Source: Embiotoca jacksoni
Taxonomy: Eukaryota > Chordata > Actinopteri > Embiotocidae
Assembly: GCA_022577435.1 (NCBI GenBank)
Contig: JAKOON010000011.1
Coordinates: 10,284,992 to 10,348,991 of the forward strand
DNA length: 64,000 bases
Direction of reading: 5' to 3'
Shown piece after piece: positions 38,715 to 49,771 of this stretch. The translations under genes were made by a program, and so were the position numbers. The notes beneath the pieces were generated by a model. That model was not told where the DNA came from. It made no database searches and saw nothing but the letters and a program-made list of their open reading frames with translations. Each line of letters starts with the position of its first letter. The first letter of the stretch is position 1.

Positions 38715-40410
38715 CTGTGAATTAAACAGAGATAACTTTATGGTAACAATGTGGTTTACCTGCATACAAAAATAACACCCCGACAACGATAAAACTGCAA
38801 TCAAATCATTTAAAATGGTGAAACACCTTGTGGATACATCAATTAGTTGATTAACAGTAAATAACCCAGTTGAAACTTTGATAAGCAAGTGTTTGAGAGT
38901 TGTTCTTAACATAAACATTTCTGAAATGTTTCAGTTTTCTGCCTCTCAAATGTGAAGATTGACAGCCTCGGCTTGTTTATGATAGTGAAACAAAAATGTT
39001 GGAAGACCTGTCGGGGTTTAGGAAAATGTGATCAGCCTTTTTCCCGCTACGTTCTGACAAACGACGAAGCAAACAATAAAACAATTTGGCGGATTAATCG
39101 ATAATAAAACATAATCGGCATCTGCAGTTACAACAATTATACAATAGGGCACAAAGAAAACATGACACGGCACATTGTTCTGGTGTGACGTCACAATCAA
39201 GACACTGCACATTTTTATTTCAGCCCATATACAAATTTTAACATTATAAAAGATGAGAAGTTCCGTCAAACTGCTTGATTTCCCCCCCAAAAAAAATTCC
39301 CCTCTGGGATTAATAAAGTAACTACCTTACCTAAATAAAGTCAGTTTTAGTACAGTTTTACCAGAAGAAGAAGAAAAAAAAAAAGGACTCATCTCTGATT
39401 GAATAATTTACATAGTCCTGATGTTGGTAACATCCAAAAGCATATCAATAATTTTAAATGTTATTTAAAATATTCAAAAGTAAGCAGATACAACCGGCTC
39501 TGTTTACAAAGGAAACGCAACACAGTCATGTGACCAAAAAAAAACCACAGGAATTAGAAGATGTAAATAAAAGAACATTAGAATTTGAAAAAAAAAAACA
39601 GCCCCAAATGTAAAGCACGTGTAGAATCACACAAACCATGCAATGCGATAAACAAAGCCGAATAATAAACCACTAAATCAGTTTCAGTTTCGTGATTAAA
39701 AAAAAAAAAAAAAAAAAAAGACCAAACGTGTGTCGTTTAACTTAAACAAACAGTCAATGTTGTTTCACACTGATGTGAGCGAGTTACGAAGACGATTTTA
39801 GACTTCAAACTCACCGCAGAGGGACACAAAAATGAAACGCTAAACACCGAGAGGAGAAACTGAAAAGTCTCTCCCGGGTAACACTAAACAACGCCGGAGT
39901 TACAGATGTCCACGGGTGCCGGCAGCGTGCGCGCACCGGTGTGCTCCGAGGCTTCGGCTCCAAAGTGACCCAAAACAAGACACGTGTTTGCGATGCCTCG
40001 GCTCTCCACTTCCTGCTCCCTCCGACTCCACGTAGCTCCCCCCCCCCCCCCCCCCCTGCCCTCCTCCCTCCCCCTCGACTCCTGGCTAGCTCGGCCGGCT
40101 AGCAACCTCATTATTTACGGCTTACAGGACGCGGTGCTTATAGCGGTGTGTTTTCGGTGATCGACGCGGAGGATGAGCACCGGCTAATCGCTGTCGCACG
40201 CGCGCGCGCGCGCGCGGCTCCGGCAGGCCCCGGTTAGACCACCGGGAGTGACGCGGCTAATCGGTGCTAGCTTTGAACACGAACCGGGGCAGCTGAGAGA
40301 CACTTGCGCATTCACGCGAGTGAGAAGTCGCACCGAAACTAACCTGGAGCTCATTTTCAGACAGAAATTCAAACATAAGCTTTTGGCAAAATGTTGTTAA
40401 CCGTGGAGAC

Positions 40411-40442
<32 letters not shown>

Positions 40443-40855
40443 CTTTTCTTTCTTTTCTTTTTTTGTGTTAAATGTCTTTATGTATTTATTCCCTGATGCT
40501 CACGTGTTTTTGTTGTGACTAATTTTAAGGAACATTTTTGCTAACATAACACCTAAATGGTTTTCCTGCAGGTGCACAGCCTCATTATAAGCTTTATTTT
40601 TTTTTTTCTTACAATGTTTGGTGATTAGTAGTCTTGTGGAAGTCGCTGCATTTGTAAATTAATATTTTAATGGTAATAGTCCAATATTAAAATGCATAGT
40701 TTTGAGTCAAATAACTGCCAACCACAGCACCTACTCCCTCCTGAAACCTGGGAAGACCCTGACCTAGAGCTGGGCAATATATCGATATTTTAATTGTATC
40801 TTGATATGAAACTAGATATCGTCATAGATTTGGGATCATATCATGATATGGCAAG

Positions 40856-41537
40856 AAGTGGTGGAAGAAGTATTCAGGTATTTTACTTAAAGTAAAAGTC
40901 CAAATACTACACTGAAAATACTCCAGTACAAGTAAAAGTCTTGCATTTAAAAAAAAAACTATACTTGTAAGTATTATCAGTAAAATGTACAGAAATTGCA
41001 CTTTGTCTGTTTTACTGTTGATGTTTTTGGATTAATATTCCTGATGCGTTCATGTACATTTCAGTGCTTTAGTTAAGTCTGACTACTTTATCCTGTCAAG
41101 TTTTGTTTATTCCACAGAAACTCAATAAATTCCACGAAATCGTTTCATCTTTTTTTGTGGTGTCAACAAATAGTTGGAAAGCAAATGATATTAGAAAAGC
41201 AGCATATCCGAGAAGGTTTATCGAAATCAAGCTCAGCGCACGGAGGAACATTGTAGGCTTCAGTTTCACACAAACACTCTTGAAATTTAAAATCACCAAC
41301 TTTGGTGAGACATGTTGTTGTTTTTTTTTAACCTGAGAGAAATTGTATGAAAATCTGTAACCTGAACAGCAACTAAAGCCGTCCCGACAAATGTGGTGGA
41401 AAGTACAAGATTTACCACCGAGATGCAAGTGGAGTGGGATTATAAAACAAATGGAAATACTCAAGTAAAAGTACCTCAAAATTTGAACTTGGGTACAGAG
41501 GTTGGGTACATGTACACGGTTATATTTCACCACTGGA
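40856..41537 (+). mobile_element. Non-autonomous hAT-like element
   Basis: Begins AGTGGTGGAAGAAGTATTCA and ends near ATTTCACCACTGG, short imperfect inverted termini of the kind common in fish non-autonomous hAT elements. Typical internal phrases are AAGTAAAAGTCCAAATACTA near one end and CTCAAGTAAAAGTACCTCAA near the other. It is preceded by a GGGCAATATATCGATATTTT-containing segment (40768-40850), itself a familiar fish repeat. It lies in the 5' UTR intron of sbno1. Family assignment is from memory. Confidence 0.5.
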
Positions 41538-42149
41538 TGTGCGACATGTGTGTTGTTAGAGCAAGTGATGCAATCCACGAACCTACCGGACTGTTCAGGC
41601 TGTTTTCCTTCACCCGCTCGGTCATTACGTACAAATTAATAACGATTAAAAAAAAATGATCAGAAATCTCCCTCCGCTGTCGCTGCAGCGTCGACGTCGG
41701 GGCTATTTGGTGGAAATAATATCGGGCTGTTGATTTTGTTCACGTCGCAGTGAAGAGTTGTTGTTGTTGTTGTTGTTTTTTATTATTATTATCTCCGCGT
41801 CTTACGTCGGCGCTGCTTGAAGTTGATAACGAGCCGCCGATAAATGACGTTATTAATTAAAACTCGGGGCTCCAACGCGGAGTTTTAAAACACCTCCGTT
41901 TCCGACAGTACGGTCCTTCCTTCCTTCCTTCCTTCCTTCCCCCCCCTCTCTCTCTCTGTGTCTCTCTCTGGCCGGCTCCCCAAAGCAGCTAAACGCCGGA
42001 GCAGCGAGCTAAACGACCCCCTCACATTGTTGTCATGTTGTTCGACGGCGCACCGTGTCATTGCTCGCCGCTAGCTTAACGTTAGCAACGAGCAGCGTCA
42101 ACGGCAGACGAGCTAAAAAAAAAAAACACACACAAACACCAACTTATAA

Positions 42150-42645
42150 AAACGTATCCGTCGAGTTTCACCGCGCGACGACACGTTTTTGAGTTTCCGC
42201 CGGCGGAGAAGCGACGCCGGCGCGAGGCGAGCGGCCCCCGGGGCGCGGGTGAAACTTACTTGACGGTTGAACGGCCGCTGCGGGCTCGCGGTCGGCGGCG
42301 CTCGGCAGTGCGGGGTTTGTTGTCCTCTCCGCTCCGCCGCGCTCACGCCATCTTTTTATCAAACGCTCCGCCGCATGCGGGTCACGTGACGCGCAGGCCG
42401 AGACGGCCGCCGTCTTCGCGGTCCGGTTCTTCGAGCAGCGGCGGTTGAAGCGGGTCTCTGAGCGGCCGCGGAGCGTCCCTCGACGACAACACACCGGTAC
42501 GAGCCGGAAATTTAGCATTTTTTAAAACGTTCGCGCAAACTGCAAACATAGCAGAGTCAGCGAGCTAATACCACATCACGTGACCCTGCCAGGTCTCGGC
42601 CGGAAGTGACGCCGGGGAGGTTTTCTTCTTCGTCGTCTTCTTCCT
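42150..42645 (-). promoter_or_regulatory. CpG-island promoter of sbno1 with E-box, ETS and YY1-type motifs
   Basis: The block has dense CpG. Two TCACGTGA-type palindromes are present (42381-42390 and 42575-42584). A CCGGAAGTGACG ETS/CRE-like composite lies near 42600, and AAGATGGCG (a YY1-type core) reads on the minus strand at 42346-42354, a typical position just downstream of a start site. These are motif matches only. Confidence 0.55.
42261..42510 (-). other. sbno1: Putative non-coding first exon of sbno1
   Basis: A near-consensus minus-strand donor (GTCAA|GTAAGT) occurs at about 42261/42260 inside a strongly CpG-rich block. The next exon downstream on this strand is the first coding exon, whose acceptor immediately precedes the ATG at 38714, so a separate 5' UTR exon is required. 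A second GC-rich patch with a donor-like GTTAGT near 40345 could be an alternative first exon. Confidence 0.5.
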
Positions 42646-44829
42646 CTTCCCCTTCCGTCTTCTTCCTTTAATTGACTGAACAAAAATGTACATTGGCTGA
42701 TTTCGTTTTATTGAACTGAATTGTTTTATCTGAATTTTTCCGATGTAAAGCACTTTGTAGCACTGTATTTCAAAAGTGCTTGAGAAGCAAAACATATTAT
42801 TGAACTTGCTATACCAGGGCTGTAGCCAGGATATGCATAAAAATGATGTATATTTAATCATGAAAAATAAAATGAATTGCGTTTATAATATTTCCCATTA
42901 TTTACTGGGTAAATATTACAAACAGCCTTAGAGTGTTTCTTTTTTACACTTGAAGCAAGAGAATAAAAAGAAAAGGATTTAAAAAAAAAAAAAAAAAATC
43001 ATATAGACATCAACATACAAAAAAGAGGAGTTAGAATATGTAATTTATTACTTTTCTTTAAAGAGGCATGAATGCACAGAGTACACACACATATTAATAT
43101 AAAAAACAGCATAAAGAAAATAAACAAAGCAACAAAATAAAGTTAAATAAATATACAAAAACAAAAGCCCATGAATTTACCCTGGTTTTTGATATCCTTC
43201 TGTCTGTAAGTGCTGCTCTACGGAAACGATGAAGGAGATGCTTTTCTTTTTTTACCAAATTTTACATTTATGAATATGAAACACAGCTAAGATCATAATA
43301 AAACAGGTCATGTGTGCTTGTTTTTCATTCTTTTAGCTTTAACAAAAAATTCCAAACAACTATAATTGCCAAAAAAAAAATCCCTCAGAAGGAGAGACAA
43401 TAAAGAGGCGGTTCAGACAACAGGGAGCAGAAGGTGGAGGAGGAGGAAAGAAACTGGATTAATAAACAGAATTTGAGTAACTAACTCATGCTCCTGCACA
43501 TGCAGTAACACACCTGAAAATGGGAAGCAATTATTTTATGCAACATCGGATGTAATTCAATTTTAGAGAAGCTCTTCATGTCAATGTGAAGTGAATAAAA
43601 TCAACAACTTACAAAGCAAAGTGCAGCTACTCTCATCGTGAACCTCCAGCTGTAATCACACTCATTTTCTGTGTCAACTGACTGAACAACCGGTTCCCTT
43701 GAGTGCGTGTAAACACAGAGTGACTCAACAATAGTTTGCAATTCCTGTCACAGATTGTGGAGTAGATCAAAGTCTGGACTCCTGACTTTTAATCATTGTT
43801 ATCTTCATGCATCTTTGGTATTTCTATGGGGGATTTGTTATTTTGCTGGAAAATAAATAATCAAAGTTGGAGTTTGATTTCTTTTGCAGCATTTATGTGA
43901 CCTTCCAACTTTACAAGGCTTTGTAGAGTCAACTGCACAAAAGCTCAACTGTTTCTCATGAAACAATAAGTGTTCAGGCAAATATCAGGCCAGACGTCAT
44001 GTCCTTTGTTGCTTTTTACACAGTGAACCTGGCATTTAGCTTAAAATCATTTGCACACAAGTGACTGTCTGTGAGACATTGTTTGTGAAAATGTGATGGT
44101 TAACTGGAGTGTAATTTCTGCTGAACAGTGGAAAGAGTGCAGAGTTTAAATTGCCATAAGGTTAATTTGTGCCCTTTGTCTTCCAAGACTGGAGAGTCTG
44201 GAAACAGAGGGAAGGAGTCCAAACCAGATTTTAGTCAACAGGGCCACGGAAACTGAAATAAAACAATGAAAAGCATGAATATATAGTTAGATCTTGATTT
44301 TTGTACCCGATTACTTGGATTTATGAATGTCGCTTGGCGGTCGAGTATAAGATTTTATTTTATTTATGTTACAGATTAAACAGAAATGACCATTTTTTTT
44401 TTTTATTTTTTTTTTTAAATACGTGTGACTTGTTAGATAATTAAACATAAACTCAGTGTTAGTGGGACAAAATGTTTAATTTTGAAAATGATTAAAAAAA
44501 AACAGCAGCTATGGATACAAAATTAAAAACTCGAGCTGTAACACTCGCAGCCTGAAGGTCGCACCATTTTGACAGCTTTTTTTTAATTTTTTTTAATTTT
44601 TTTTTTATATAAAAAATAAATAAATAAAAGAAAGGTTTAAAATGTTGGGTTAGTTAAATGATAATTTTTTTTAAAAAAGGGTTGAAATGTTGGTTGATCA
44701 AATTAAAAATTAAGAAAGTGTTGGTTAAAAAAAAATAATAAATAAATGTATAAAAAAGAAAATAAGAAAAAATGTACAAAAGAATACAAAAAAAAAAATA
44801 AAAAAAAATAGAAGAACGGCTGATGACTG
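42646..44829. other. Intergenic AT-rich DNA between divergent sbno1 and kmt5a
   Basis: About 2.2 kb without supported exons. It contains homopolymer A/T runs (42980-42998, 44391-44416, 44577-44608) and no ORF with coding character. Regulatory content may exist but is not identifiable by eye. Confidence 0.5.
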
Positions 44830-45126
44830 TAACGCACAGGGGCTGCTGTCGCTGGCCGCCTGCAGGGGGCGCTGTTGATCCGCCTCTTCTCTTTCATTTC
44901 CACGCAGGGAGAAAGATGGCGGAGCGGAGGTGCGGAGGCTGCATCGGTTGAGCTGCTGGCAGTCTGAACGCAGCAGAAGGGCACCGCAGTGACCGTGGAA
45001 GCGGCCGCCGTGTGTGGAGGACGCTGCCTGGAGGAGCGGGGCGACGTCAGCCTCCGATCGACCTCCGGGTTGTTTGTTTTATTTACCTCCAAACGAGCAC
45101 CGAGGAGCCACGAAAACAAGTCGGAC
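44830..45126 (+). promoter_or_regulatory. Promoter and 5' UTR region of kmt5a
   Basis: GC-rich DNA begins abruptly after about 200 bases of AT-rich sequence. AAGATGGCGG (YY1-type) lies at 44913-44922, a common position just downstream of vertebrate start sites. Its ATG opens an 11-codon uORF (44916-44951) upstream of the kmt5a ATG at 45127. Confidence 0.5.
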
Positions 45127-48100
45127 ATGAATCGGGTAAGTTCGCGTGTCGAGGAGCCAAACGGGTTAAAGAGAGCCAGATGAGGTTGAATGACTCCGCC
45201 TGTTAGAGGCAGATTAACTCTTTTATCTGCGGATGTTTATGTTCCCAGTAAATTAAATCAGTTACGGCAGCTTCAGAGGAGCCCGTCTGTCGGACGGAGC
45301 TAACGTTAGCTCACAATGCTGCTACATGTGGCTTCAGCTGAGACACAACAACATCTCTGCTGTCTGAAGACACCAAAACACGCACACGTTTGTAGTTTCA
45401 AAGGGGATTTATCGTCTAAAAGCAGCCGCGTGTCTTAGTTGGAGTGAATTCAGACAGGACAGGATGGTCCGGGAGGCCTGTCTCTGCCTGGTCTGTGGGT
45501 TTAAAGGGACTGGTGGGCTGTCCCGAGGGTGGATGTGGGTGTGGATCCAGCGTGGTTCCTCTCCCGGGACCCACCCACACCACCGCGGGGGAAAGGAGCG
45601 AAATTCATCCAGTACCGGACTGGAGGACAGGTTTATTAGGGCGAAACGTGTCAGCAAATAAGTACAAATAAGTGAATATTTAAATAAGTACGTCGTAAAT
45701 AAGTATATGTGTATATAAGTAATAGTGAATAAGTAAATATGTCAATAGTAAATAAGTACATATGGAAATAGTAAATAAGTAAATATATGTATGAGTAAAT
45801 AATAAATATGTATATAAGTAAGTAAGTAAATATGTACATAAGTAAATAGCAAATAAGTAATTGTGTAAAACACTAAATAAGTAGATAGTAAACAAATATG
45901 TACAGAAGTATAAATACAACAGGATTGTTAAATTTAAAGATATAATACATACATTTTTCTGCTCTAGAATACCTAAAAACAACTAGATTTAGATCATATA
46001 TTTCATATAGTTGTGTACTTTCAACAATGCATTTTCCAAATAAGTCCAACCAAAATCTGGGATTTCAAGAAAAGTAATTTCATTATGTCGTCAATGGTAT
46101 CAAAGCTTTTTTTTTAAAGCCAGCCCCTAGTGGCCCTTGGTAGTATTACACCTTTTGGCACTTCCTCATTGGCCTCACTTGCCTGACCCAGAAACAACGT
46201 CCATATTTCTGTCCAAGAAACATAAGACAACAGGAGAGAAAGAAGCATCGCTAACAGAGATACAGAAATATAATAAATAGAAATAAATGTACTGGAGGTG
46301 GTGAAATAAATCCAAGACACTAATAAACTCAATAAATGTTCTCCCTGCTTTCACAGGAAATTGTATGCAACAGCCACTCGGTCACCGTGTTCAGCTGCAC
46401 CAAGTCCATATCAGCAGTTCACGATGAGAAGACGACCATCCGGCTGACGCAGGAGGGGCGGGGCTCTCCGGTTAGCTCCCTGCAGGGGGAGGGTGAGTGT
46501 CCCCGCTGCTGCTCCACAGCGCCACCTCCAGCCGAGGAGTCGCTAAACACCCGCAGGAGAACAGATCAGTGGTTGCACGTCAACGCATTACGCCGTAGTT
46601 TGCAGTATCTCCTTCTTCCTCACAGGCAGGCCGACGAGCACCGTCAGCGCCGCGCCGGCGGACTCGGCGGCCGGCAGCTACAGCCAGCGTTCACCCTGCT
46701 GGTCAGATGAACAGCCGTCACCTCTGCAGCTCCACTGCGCTCCCACTTGCCTCCGCTCCCCTCCCGACCTCCTCCTGCCCCTCGGGAACAGCTTATCTCA
46801 CGCTCCCCTCCACCACAACAGCAACAACAACAACAACAGCAACGGCGGCGCCCTCCGCGGCCTCCAGAGGAGAGGAGCCCGGGCCAAGGTCATCGGGAAG
46901 AAGCCCACACGGAGAATGTACGCACAACCTGGTTTTTAATGTCCTGACATCACAGTTACACGTCTGTTGTCAGGCTGTGACTCTGCAGGCACTCGGGAAC
47001 GAGGGCATCATACAAACCCATTTGGAGCAAACGATCTGATTAAATTTAGAGGCAACTTTGTGCGAAAATGTGCATAATAATGAGGTAAAAGTGACGACAA
47101 GCTTGTAATTAATGAGCTTATCGGCTTGATTAGGAGGACACAGATTTCAGTCAAGAAAAACACGTCGTAGAAACCTGGTTTTTACACCACAGGTAATTAG
47201 ATTTTGAGGTGCCTTGCAACATAATTTTGGAAATTCAAGTCTGTCGCTATGCTTTTCATCATTCATTAATCCACCCATTTTTTTTTTGTTCCCCTCCCCC
47301 CCAATTAATCGATTACCCATTTGGTCTATAAAATTCAATTCCGTTGTGAAATCACCATGTGAATGTGGTCATGATCCATTTTACAAGCACATAAAATATT
47401 AAAACAAAAAGCGCAAACAAACCCAGAGAAAGTGAACAGCAAAGAGACTTTGAGCTGCTTCCACAGGAGAAGAGCCGCATAACTGGAACATAAGAAAACA
47501 CTATAAATATTGAAAAAAAAAAATGCCCATGACGAAGGTTACAACATTTAATATCTTGTTTCATCTGACCAACAGTCCAAAAAAACTCCAAAAATATTTA
47601 GTTTATGATCATTTAAGAAAGGAAAAGCAGTACATTTTCAAATCTGAGATCATTAAACCATCAAATTCTTGTTTTTTTTCTTGACAAAGTTGACAAATGA
47701 TTGATGATTGAATGATTGATCTGTTTGATGAACAGATTGCATCTCTCCTCACGTGACTCACCGACACCCTTTTAATCAGGAGGGTGCAGTGACATTTCCA
47801 TAATTTAATCATGGCGGTGCTCTGACAGCAGTCAGTGCTCTGCTTATTTATTTGCTTCCACACACACACACACAAATACACACACCTCCAGTAGCTACGT
47901 GAGTTCAGGCTCTGAATCCAGCTTCTTCTGTGGGAGAACACGATGTCTTCGCTCTTCACTTCCTGCTCAGATGAGCTCGACGTTTCCTCGCAGGGAGCGA
48001 TCAGGTCAGAGTTTAGACGCCAAACAAAACGCTGTAACGGCGAGGACACGAGGAGGTCCGAGCGCCTCCTGTGTTAAAACGGTGTGTGTAATGCTGCGTT

Positions 48101-49049
48101 GATTGTTGTTGGAAGAGTTGTAAAAGTTTGTTTTATTTTCTTTTTTTTTTCACTGCAGGACCGGCAGGAAAAACTCCCAAAACCAAAAAGTTACAGACTT
48201 CTTTCCAATCAGACGGAGCACCAGGAAAAGTAACGCTGAGCTCAAGGTAAGAAGACGTTAGATTTATTTTATACGACAACAGATGAGATGGATAAACAGA
48301 GAGACAGGAAAGTAGGATAAGTGTCGGTCTTACTGGATCTTCTTCCTGTTAATGGGGAGTTTTTCCTTCCTGCTGTTGGATGTTTTTCTTCCTGTTAATG
48401 GGGAGTTTTTCCTTCCTGCTGTTGGATGTTTCTCTTCCTGTTAAAGGGAGTTTTTCCTTCCTGCTGTTGGATGTTTTTCTTCCTGTTAAAGGGAGTTTTT
48501 CCTTCCTGCTGTTGGAGGTTTTTCTTCCTGTTAAATTGAGTTTTTCCTTCCTGCTGTTGGATGTTTTTCTTCCTGTTAAAGGGGAGTTTTTCCCTTCCTG
48601 TTGTTGTTGGTTTTTCTTCCACTTAAAGGGAGTTTTTCCTTCCTGCTGTTGGATGTTTTTCTTCCAGTTAAAGGGGAATTTTTCCTTCCTGTTGTTGTTG
48701 GTTTTTCCTTCCTGCTGTTGGAGGTTTTTATTCCAGTTAAAGGGGAGTTTTTCCTTCCTACTGTTGGAGGTATTTCTTCCTGTTAAAAGGAGTTTTTCCT
48801 TCCTGCTGTTGGATGCTTTTCTTCCTGTTGAAGGGGAGTTTCTTCTCCCAGCTGTTGCTCATGTGCATCTTGTCAATGTAGATGTTTTGGATGTACTGTG
48901 TCTCTTATAAAGTAATGTCACGTTCTCGTCTGTTCCCAGTGTGAACAAAAGAAGCTCATAGACGACCTCATCATCAACGGAATAGAGGAAGGAATGGAGG
49001 TACGCGGAGTTTTCTTCAATTTCAAACATCTAACGTCAACAAATCAGCT

Positions 49050-49108
<59 letters not shown>

Positions 49109-49717
49109 GACGTGTTGACGAAGTATCGGGGTTTATTACGTGACGGGTGTGCGTTGCTTTTTTGTTGTCGTTGCAGGTGCAGCATATAGAAGGAAAGGGC
49201 AGAGCGGTGTTCGCCACTCGAGGTTTCCAGAAAGGTGATTACGTGGTGGAGTATCACGGAGACCTGCTGGAGATCACCGACGCCAAGCAGAGGGAGGCCG
49301 AGTACGCCCAGAACCCGGCCACCGGCTGCTACATGTACTACTTCCAGTACGTCTGCAAAACATACTGGTAGGTCCAACCAAGCACTTCCCCCTTTTTATC
49401 AATGAAATGATGACCTTTTGTCCTTGGATTCAATTGTAAAATGTCAAAGCTGTTTCGTAGAACGTTTTCTTTGACCGACGTGAATGTTTTTTTTGGTTCC
49501 CGACAGTGTTGACGCCACAAAAGAAACCGGTCGAATGGGTCGGCTGATAAATCACAGTAAAAACGGGAACTGCCAAACCAAACTCCACGACATCAACGGT
49601 GTCCCTCACCTCATCCTCGTCGCTTCTCGGGACGTCGACGAGGGCGAAGAGTTGCTTTACGACTACGGAGACCGCAGCAAGGCCTCCATCGCAGCTCACC
49701 CGTGGCTCAAGTATTGA
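45127..49717 (+). CDS. kmt5a: Histone H4-K20 monomethyltransferase KMT5A (SETD8/PR-Set7)
   Basis: Seven coding exons in phase: 45127-45135, 46357-46492, 46626-46917, 48159-48246, 48940-48999, 49177-49367 and 49507-49717, giving 328 residues. The enzyme monomethylates H4 lysine 20 in S/G2/M. The SET domain occupies about residues 200-328 with EGKGRAVFATRGF, DYVVEYHGDLLEITDAK, GCYMYYFQY, RLINHSKNGNCQTKLHD and EELLYDYGDRSKAS, ending in HPWLKY. Exon 4 encodes KVTDFFPIRRSTRKS, the counterpart of the human PCNA-dependent degron that directs CRL4-Cdt2 destruction. Exon 3 has an Asn/Gln-rich tract made by AAC repeats (about 46818-46845). The N-terminal ~150 residues barely resemble human KMT5A, and the first exon encodes only Met-Asn-Arg, so this may be one of the two teleost paralogs; which one cannot be told. 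Transcription diverges from sbno1. Confidence 0.94.
46105..46178 (+). repeat. Family A 3'-end fragment
   Basis: Carries the terminal landmarks CCCCTAGTGGCCCTTGGTAG and CACTTCCTCATTGGCCTCA, diverged from the other copies. It lies in kmt5a intron 1, about 180 bases before exon 2. Confidence 0.65.
48345..48850 (+). repeat. ~45-bp pyrimidine-rich minisatellite in a kmt5a intron
   Basis: About eleven tandem units near GGGAGTTTTTCCTTCCTGCT then GTTGGATGTTTTTCTTCCTG, separated by TTAA(A)GG. The array sits about 90 bases upstream of the acceptor at 48939 and downstream of the donor at 48247. It creates a 176-codon hydrophobic ORF that is not a gene. Confidence 0.95.
49053..49105 (+). repeat. (AC)n microsatellite
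   Basis: AC repeat filling much of the short kmt5a intron between the exons ending at 48999 and starting at 49177. Confidence 0.97.
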
Positions 49718-49739
49718 TCGAGGGGGGGGGGTGGTCCTC

Positions 49740-49771
<32 letters not shown>

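Noticed and set aside
45444..45671. Gly/Cys-rich ORF in kmt5a intron 1
   Set aside because: No similarity to KMT5A and no acceptor/donor pair placing it in phase between MNR and exon 2.
47890..48060. Ser/Glu-rich ORF (minus) and Ser/Arg-rich ORF (plus) in a kmt5a intron
   Set aside because: Neither frame links in phase to kmt5a exons, and neither resembles a known protein; not called without transcript support.
48380..48910. 176-codon hydrophobic ORF resembling a repetitive membrane protein
   Set aside because: It is entirely the 45-bp minisatellite in a kmt5a intron, interrupted in other units by length changes.
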